NCBI RefSeq assembly: GCF_018320785.1 | Contig: NC_054865.1 | Span: 13,055,579-13,119,578, forward strand | DNA length: 64,000 bases | DNA from: Cheilinus undulatus | Lineage: Eukaryota; Chordata; Actinopteri; Labriformes; Labridae | Direction of reading: 5' to 3' | Shown here: positions 57,001-64,000 of the stretch, piece after piece | Position numbering within the stretch: the stretch's first letter is position 1 | Layout of the letters: every line of letters begins with the position of its first letter | Position numbers and translations under genes: made by a program | Notes under the pieces: model-generated | Databases searched by the model: none | What the model was told of the DNA's origin: nothing | Seen by the model: only the letters and a program-made list of their open reading frames with translations

Positions 57001-60000
57001 CTATAGCTGTCTACAAAATCCAAAAATCTTTTTCTATAAGAAGCACTTTCTTTACCTGTAGATTTTCACATACAGCCAGAGTGAGTGTACCTCACTTCTC
57101 TGTCATCACAGCGGTACAAAACAACATACTTCCAATAAAGGCAATGAGAGGAGTGCATTCTTTACTCACATCTCTATGTTGTTCTTTTGTTGTTGATGAA
57201 GACAATGGTGTATATATATATATATGTTAGTAAATGTACATGTTGGAGGCAAAGCCCAAGACGCTGATTTTCACAGGGGACATGGGTGGCAATTTAAGCC
57301 TTAAACTTCAGCATCTGCTGCTCAAAAGAGGGTTGGCCATCAGAAGATGGGTGGATTGCACTCCAGTCTACTGACCTGGCCCTCTGCGTTTGCAATGCTG
57401 CTGTAATGATGTGTTGCCACCTGTCCTTATATCAAAGATGATGATGAAGGCAAAGGAAGGAGAGGAAAGACTCTCACTCTTCCAAACCGTACTACATGGT
57501 TGGTTGTAGGAAGTGAACCACACATTTCACAGGTTTTTGATTAGGATCGTGGAGATGCTCACATGCATGATTCCATTATCTTTCCTGTTATTCTGTCACT
57601 AATTAGAGCAGGATCAGACATATTATGGAGAATCTGTGATAATGTGTTGAACTCTCAGACAAGAAAACAGGAAATGGATCATGCTGCATAGGAGGTTTTA
57701 GTGGCGTTAATTGGACTTTAATCCAGTATTATGAAATCTTTATTTTGTTACTCAGCTCAAATTGCAAATGGGTATCTATCATTAGTGTAGACACTAATGG
57801 AAGTAAACAACAATCAGAGCTGATACTTACAGAAACTGACAGAAAATAACTTTGAAACTCCTTTGAGTTTTAAGCTGATCACTGATAGTTTTCACGCTCA
57901 TGTAGCTTGGCTGCCACTATTACTGCTGTTCCAGATCAGGTGAGGCTATGTTTTAACAGCCTTTGTTTACACTTTCCACATTTGACTGTAATTGATTTAG
58001 GGGCACATAAAAGGTAACGACATGAAGGCAAGCATCCAAGATTGTGTCTTTGCACTATGCAGAAACAGATATAGAGCTGCTTTGTAGCACAAAGTAGGGA
58101 AGGTAGCACCACACAAACACCTTTGGAGTTTTTGTCAGTTTAAGTACAACATATTTACATGTACACAGTACACATACATAAGTCTGTACAATTCTTCATT
58201 CCTTTAAATGTAATTACAAAACAGAAATATGAACACAGTATCATCCAAGTAGGTCAAATTCTCAAAAACTGACACAATCACGGGCCACGCATCGTATCGT
58301 TATATCGCATCTTCAGCTATCCTGGTCAGTGTAGGTTATGGTCAAATAGTTAGAAAATAGACATGCAAAAACCAGTAGCTAACTGTAAAAATAGGTGCCA
58401 GTTTATGTAAGTGTAGAGCAGGCACCCATTCAAATGCATACTTCCTGACTCTTTTCACACCTGTCTAAATAAAGACAAATGGTTAAAAAAATCTTAAAAA
58501 AAAAAAAGGCCATAGAACATGGAAGAACATCCCCTTGGCCCTTTCAGGCAGTTTGACATAAATTGAGAATACAAATAATAAAATTTTTTAAAAAAGGGTT
58601 TCCAAGAGGAAATTATTAAATGAAAAAGGCTTCATTAACAAGAAGAGGAATGCAGAAATCAGAAAATAAACTATTGTTTATTTATTAATTTTTAGAAATA
58701 CAAAACAAGGGACAGAAAACATGAATGGTTTGTTTTCATTTGTAGTTTTTTTCATACTCAAATTATAACCAAACTGCCTTAAAGGGCCGAGGACATGGTT
58801 TATTTTATTCTATTTTCCTTTAAGGTGGTAAATAGGTAACAGTATTCCCTTTGAGTCTAGATTTCTCATTTCAATACAAAAAGCAGCTGGCAGTAAACAA
58901 CACTGGCATACCTGTGATTCCCTTCCCTAACATCAAACAGGGCGGACCGACTTGGGAAAATAATGAAATTACAATTTTTTTACCTCCGCCGAGGAGGTTA
59001 TGTGATCGGCAGGGTTTGTTTGTTAGCAACATGACTCAAAAAGTTGTGGACAGATTTTGATGACATTTTCAGGAAATGTCAGAAATGGCATAAGAAAGAA
59101 CTGATTAGATTTTGGGAGAGATCCGGATCACCATTTGGATCCAGGACTTTTTTAAAGGATTCATCTCTATTGGGAGATAGGGCTAATGGCAGAGGTCTGT
59201 GCTCTCCGAGTGCTCTTCTAGTTTTCCAATGTTGTCATTGCAATTTAAGATCCTATTTCTAATTCTTTATTTATATATTAAAAAAACACAAACAATAAAT
59301 AACTTTATATTATAAACAAGACAATATTATGCAGAATAAACTAGGGCCAAACAATTTTGGAAAAATCCTCTAATTGTGACAATCATTTTTGTGCCATACT
59401 AGTTTTTAATAAGAAAAACGTCTACAAAGACAAGGAAAGTCTGATTTTTTGTAAACTATTCAAGAAACAAACAACAGTTAAATGTGGGGTCATGTTGCGA
59501 TTTGATCACAAATTTGATTAAATGCTCAGTCTTAAAATTCAGAACCTGTTTTGAAACCATAGGGCAGCAAAAACAAAACTTCTGATATCGGGTGATTTCT
59601 TGTTTTAAAGACTGATAAAAAATTTGGGGTGAAAAATCCTGACTTAAGAATATGGATTTGGCAGAAGGATTTAAATTGCACAGTCCAAACCCAACCACCC
59701 AATAGGAGAAACAGAAAAATAGAATAATATCAGTGTCTGATCCTGTCTTTGATTGCCTTATTTACTTTTACATGTCATTTAGAGGCATCAGTATTATTAT
59801 AGTCTTTTAACCAGCAAAAAGTCTGATAAGAGCATTGATTACCAAAAACTGCAGTTAAATTCCTGCACCTTTTTTTCTTATAACTCTAGCACAAATACAC
59901 AAATAAATGAATAAACACATAAAACATAAAACAAGAGAGACAGTATAATTTTAAAACGAGGTCTCTAAAAGTTTTAAGCATTGCCAAATTTACTTTAGAG

Positions 60001-60617
60001 CTTAACATTGAACTTGTTGCTCCTGTTAGCTAGACTGAAGTATTACCTCAGGTAGTTTCTGTTTGTAACACGGCCAGCTTTAGCTATTTTCAGTCCTGCC
60101 TGCTTTTTGACCCAGCTCTAGAGCCGTATACTGAGGCTGACCGCGCCTAAATTCCAACTTTCCTGTGAGTTGGAGATTTCTTGATGTATGCATGCTTTGA
60201 CAGATTGCTCTGCTGCTTATCCTCCAACTTCATGAGTGGGAAAGTTAGCTGTTAGTGAGCTAGCTTAACTTGAAGCCCATTTAATGAAATTACCACAGAT
60301 TTATCACCTGGAATATAAATGTTGTTTAAGCACTTTAACAGGCACTCGAAGTTGAATTACGACCAATTATTTGTAACAGTTTAACTAGAGTACATTCAGT
60401 TTAAAAAGAATGCGCTTCTGTCCGATAATGGGCGCATCGGGTTTAGCAGGTTTACCTATGAGTGACTGGTTGGCCTGTTAAGTTAGCAGGTATGGGCAGT
60501 ATAATGTATAATTTAACTTAATTTGAAGGAGATGACCAGTCTTCTTACCTTAGTTATACGGTCTCCATCTTTACAAGCCGCCGCTGCCGCATCGTCTGAC
60601 AGACCTTTGTCGCTCAT
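51070..60617 (-). CDS. glo1: Glyoxalase I (lactoylglutathione lyase), six coding exons
   Basis: Cytosolic zinc enzyme that isomerises the glutathione hemithioacetal of methylglyoxal to S-lactoylglutathione. Coding exons on the minus strand: 60617-60549, 54742-54660, 54514-54374, 51928-51861, 51604-51515, 51161-51070 (69, 83, 141, 68, 90, 92 bases; 180 residues; vertebrate proteins are about 180-184). All introns are GT-AG and the frame is unbroken. The start reads [18 protein letters not shown]. Metal/catalytic residues known for the family are all present: Gln in MMQQTMLR (exon 2), Glu in ATIELTH (exon 3), His in [10 protein letters not shown] (exon 5) and Glu in GYWIEIL (exon 6). The [12 protein letters not shown] block is in exon 4. 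Intron 1 is 5.8 kb. Introns are rich in transposons, none touching an exon. Identification is secure. Confidence 0.96.
52101..53311. mobile_element. hAT-like element in glo1 intron 3, host of a nested repeat
   Basis: Left end CCGGGGTGTCCAAACTATGG and right end (inverted) CAGGGGTGTCCAAACTTTTT. Flanks CACAAGGG (52093-52100) and CGCTAGGG (53312-53319) agree at six of eight bases. The 1.2 kb interior contains another repeat family at about 52535-53110. No transposase seen. Confidence 0.65.
52535..53110 (-). repeat. Repeat of the 29079-29500 family nested in the hAT-like element
   Basis: 52840-53110 is the inverted homologue of 29080-29340. 52535-52615 carries the AACCTTGCAAAGCAGATGAAT hairpin also seen at 34020-34118. 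A short frame near 52729 ([20 protein letters not shown], then ISSIKEEQQ) could be the relic of a helicase-like N-terminus but stops at once. Confidence 0.55.
53832..53997. mobile_element. Tc1-derived MITE in glo1 intron 3
   Basis: 166 bases with inverted ends CAGTGCATTCAGAGAGAG and CAGTGCATTCAGAGAATA (right end inverted). Preceded by TA; the right TA is mutated to TT. The end matches the right end of the Tc1 fragment at 49740-50514, pointing to that lineage as source. Confidence 0.75.
55440..56315 (-). mobile_element. Decayed fish DNA transposon in glo1 intron 1
   Basis: Phrases such as CTCCCATGGATGCCATTCTTGC, GTTGAATCATGAACACTGACC, AGCTGCTCCTGGGAAGGTTC and the right end AGGAAGGGAGCAAATACGTT match a common fish element with antisense coding. 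No frame survives. The left limit is approximate. Confidence 0.55.
56316..58985. other. glo1 intron 1, no gene or clear repeat
   Basis: Minus-strand frames near 56515-56992 have no recognisable domain. Short AT run at about 57211-57224. I see no exon. Confidence 0.35.
58986..59222 (+). repeat. CTCCGCCGAGGAGG interspersed repeat
   Basis: Starts CCTCCGCCGAGGAGGTTATG, includes GGATCACCATTTGGATCCAGG and ends GTGCTCTCCGAGTGCTCTTC. This unit is widely dispersed in fish and other animals; its class is not known to me. It lies in glo1 intron 1. Confidence 0.55.
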
Positions 60618-62274
60618 TTTCGCTAACTGGCGATGTAATGCTGGGCTGCAGCTCGGCGGACTGACAGAGAAGGAGTGTCAGCTTAATATGTCAGAGGCTG
60701 CTTCCTGTAAATGCCTTCAAAATAAGAGCCTACCGTCAAACCTCATTTTTTATCTACTAAAAGATGTTACAGTTTGGACTTAATCATAATCGTACAAAGA
60801 GAAAGGAAAAAAATAAATATATTTTTTTTTTTAAAAGACGCAAAATTACAGAAGCAAATGCATGCGTACACTTAACTTCATTTTGTGTTGATTACAGGTA
60901 GATTGTGGTTGTATAGCAGATTAAGCAAAGTAAAAACTAGGACACAGGCAACTCAATGGCAGCTGCTAAAAAACAGCTGCAAGTTCTGTGTCTAATCAGT
61001 TTCACCTTAATCAGGACAGGACGTGTGAGAAGCTGAGACACCAAGAGTATCTCTGAGGATGTTTTCCTTCTGATTTAGTTTAGAAAAGTTTGTTTCTACA
61101 CAAAGGCAAAATACTGAGTATTTCTGGCTGTCAGCTAAGGGAAAAAAGCCAAATAAAATATCTACTCTTGGTTTATATGCCCCTGTACACAGCTCTGTGC
61201 TCCATGATGACTGCAAAAAACTGTGGGCACATTTTTCTTCCCACAGAGAACAAATGGTCCATCTCCATGGTGACTGCATCCTCCAAGCAGGCTTACATTA
61301 GTAGATTCCCAGCTACCCTTAAACTGAAAGGTTGTGGACTGAAAAGTTCAGTAACTACAATACACAGTGAACGCTGGGAAAAGTCTATTCCAGAACATGA
61401 CATAGCATCAGAAATGGACCAGATGTGACAGATGTTGTCACCGTGGAGATGACTACATGTGTCCCTGGGATACATCTATAACTGAACACACTCCCGCTTA
61501 TGTTAAATAGACTGTAAAGATCATGTCTTCAGATCATCTCCACACATGCCGAAGATCTTATTTTGAAAATATTGACAGGAAGTGTCCGTTTTTATCCTTG
61601 GCTGAGCAAGGTACATAATTGTTTAACCAAGGAAGCTTGTAATACAGTGCATTGTCTATCCTGTGATAAATAACCTGAATATCCCTCTGAGTAAACAGTT
61701 TTGTTTGTTTTATCAAGTTCAAGTGCACAGTGCAATTATTCCAACATAATGAAATAGACTTCATATGTTTGCCACTTATGTTCAGTATGATCCCACACAC
61801 AGTATTTTACTGTAGTGATGCTACTGTAAATTCAAACTTTTTTCGCTGTAAATCACACTACTGAGCTATTTATGGCTACCATATGGAAGTTTGTGTTTGT
61901 GTTGCTCTCTGGCGCCCTCCTGTGGACATACTAGTCCTGCCTCTCCCATTTTTGTATCAAGAAAAAAAAATCTAAATAAAATATCTTTTAAAGAGTAGAT
62001 TCTGCAGACAGTCTTCAGTGAAAAACAAAAATCACTATGAAGACAATGATCAGTCATTATTCTAATGGTTGTTTACTTTGTAGGTCAAAATAAGCAGAAA
62101 TAATTTTTTTCACACGGTTTCATAAACTAACATGAACTTGAAAATAAAGTCTCCAAATCTTTCTATAACCAGCATTAGGTTTGTCACACTACCAAAATTT
62201 TAAACTTGGATAAATCAGAAAAAAATCAGCCATTCTTGATAGCAAGTTCGATACCAAAGCAACAAAAACGTGAG
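60618..62274. other. glo1 upstream region and intergenic sequence
   Basis: The 5' UTR and promoter of glo1 must begin here. The first 60 bases are moderately GC-rich (CTGCAGCTCGGCGGACTG); no TATA box is seen. Beyond that no gene or named repeat was recognised. Confidence 0.35.
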
Positions 62275-63080
62275 CAGGGGAAGAAGTACTGAATTACATC
62301 AAATCAAATTACTGTATTTGAGTAGCTTTTTTGGGGGTACTTGTACTTTTTTTTTAGTACATTTTGAAATCAATAATTTTACTTTTACTTACGTAAGTTT
62401 TAACCAGAGTGATTGTACTTTTACTTTAGTACAATTCTCTTATACTTTTTCCCCTCTGTTGACTTCACAGTAGTAAATAGCAAAAGAACTAGTCCACATT
62501 GTCCATAAACAGCTGCTGTATTTTTCTTTATTATAGTGGAGTGATTTTACCTGAACAATCTTGTTGAAAATCCATATTCTTATGTTTTTATGGCAATAGG
62601 AAATGTAATATTTTACTGTACAACTTCACAGTAGACACTAAGGTTGGACAATTAATCCAGATTTAGATTAAATTGTTATATGTTTGAAATTTTCAAATCA
62701 CAGAAGTTTCCATATTTCTCTGACCTTAAAAGTGTGAAAAACATGTTTCTTTTCCAGCCTACAGTAAAGAACAGTTTATGTGTATTCTAAAATTATTTTG
62801 GCTATATTATAGAATGATTTATTGTGTGTGTTTGTTGAAAAATACACAAGATAAGAAACTTAAAGGCATAATTGCATGCCAAATTGCAAATGTAATATTG
62901 GGGGGAAAAATGCAATTAGATTATGTTCCCAAATCATTCAGCCCAAGTATTTACTCAGCACTTAAAAGTAAAATTTAAATGACTTCCTTTTCACTTTTGA
63001 GTAGATTTATAGACCTATACTTTCACTTTGGTAAATTTTATCCAGAGTGTCTATACTTTTAATTACTTACTTAGTTTTTT
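62275..63080. repeat. ACTTTTACTT/AGTA-type interspersed repeat, larger copy
   Basis: GGGGAAGAAGTACTGAATTAC at about 62278 begins the element. TTTTACTTTTACTTACGTAAG, GTACTTTTACTTTAGTAC and later CACTTTTGAGTAGATTTATAG follow. The same motif family ends at 6146. Boundaries are approximate; probably a non-autonomous DNA transposon. Confidence 0.45.
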
Positions 63081-64000
63081 GTCCCTTCTGGGAAATTCAT
63101 TTTCACAGATACTGTTCATACAGGTATGAGAACGCATTACAAGAAGAACGATCACAAGACACAAAAAACATAGCATTCACTTCCAGCAATGAATTCCAAA
63201 TAAATGATGACAATCAGTTGTCATTCACATTCTGTTGGTTTAGTACTGTGATGGCGGAGGGTATGAGACTGTTTTTAAGCCGTGCCGTTGTATCTACATG
63301 TCCTGTATCTGCGTCTGGAAGGCAGTAATGTAAAGTACTGGTGTAGTGGGTGGGTGTAATATTTTGTTACTGCGTTTGCGATGTGTCTGACGGCTTTGGC
63401 ATTTAACTGAGTGAGACTGGGAGTCGGGAGGCCTGTAAGCTTTTAGGCAATATTGGTTGTTTTTGAGAGGACATTCTGGTTTTTCAGTCATTCAAATAAC
63501 AAATTTCATCATGCTTAAAACACATTAAAGAAGATAAAATTCTGACAACCTTAGCTAGCATCACTTTTACTTACTTTTAAATCTTGGTGTAATGTAGGAG
63601 CTTTTTCCTGTCTGTCATCTGGTGCATTAGTCTTTCATAAATAATAAATAACCCACTCAGTAGCCACAGATTACCATCTCCACACATCCTGGATCAAAAA
63701 CAACATAACAGTTTGCCATGGAAATTAATTTTATTATTGACAAGAAGAATCCTTTTACAGGAGAGATGTGACAGAGGGTTTTTTTATTGGACAGAAACCA
63801 TGTACAGCTTATGAGAGAGGTCGTCATTAGGCTCAGAGGTATTGGTATTTAAGCAGTGAACAATGAGCCACACAGTAACCACTCGAACAAACAGAGGAGG
63901 GCAGAGAAAGCTGTGAGAATAACACATCAAGTAACTGTGGAGGTCCTGAGACAGTTTGACTGCATGAGATGGAACAGCCACTTTTCACCAGACACCAGGA
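63081..64000. other. Right end of the window, nothing recognised
   Basis: No exon or named repeat. Any gene continuing past the right edge cannot be judged. Confidence 0.35.

Overview
The window reads as nuclear DNA of a teleost fish, probably a percomorph-type genome. Evidence is two split vertebrate genes with canonical GT-AG introns, tRNA-derived fish SINEs, many Tc1-type transposon lineages typical of fish, a DIRS retrotransposon and long tetranucleotide arrays. There are no bacterial operons, CRISPR arrays or ribosome-binding sites, and almost all long open frames lie inside transposable elements.

Two host genes can be fully assembled, both on the minus strand. A gonadotropin-releasing hormone receptor (three coding exons, 31025-36175, 417 residues) has an intact seven-helix body and a long cytoplasmic tail. 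Glyoxalase I, glo1 (six coding exons, 51070-60617, 180 residues), keeps all four metal/catalytic ligands. They are about 15 kb apart in the same orientation, and nothing in the sequence links their functions. Two further short stretches look like single exons of unidentified genes (14144-14257 plus, 38866-38987 minus), and a B30.2/SPRY-like scrap lies at 19526-19601.

Mobile DNA by region. 0.4-5.7 kb: a nearly complete DIRS-type tyrosine-recombinase retrotransposon with inverted terminal repeats and the diagnostic internal complementary region, inactivated by frame disruptions. 6.8-7.2 kb: a Tc1 scrap. 8.36-9.98 kb: a structurally complete Sleeping-Beauty-class Tc1 transposon with an uninterrupted 340-codon transposase. 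10-16 kb: Tc1 remnants and a large ATCC/AACC array split by a LINE tail. 16-19.2 kb: a hAT-like element, then a terminal-inverted-repeat element carrying a P2X7-ballast-like reading frame. 22-31 kb: DNA-transposon fragments and two different tRNA-derived SINEs. 31-36 kb: gnrhr, with a target-site-flanked hAT element in intron 2 and a T-rich minisatellite element in intron 1. 36.5-50.5 kb: piggyBac-like, hAT-like, Tc1 and palindromic elements, and a second copy of the minisatellite element. 51-60.6 kb: glo1, whose introns hold nested hAT, Tc1-MITE and other repeats. 60.6-64 kb: no recognisable gene.

The most noteworthy items are the intact Tc1 element, the inverted-repeat element with the P2X7-like frame, two element families with internal minisatellites, and a piggyBac-like MITE that appears to have inserted into a Tc1 copy at a TTAA. 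Everything is read by eye: family names come from motif recognition, and boundaries marked approximate may be off by tens of bases.
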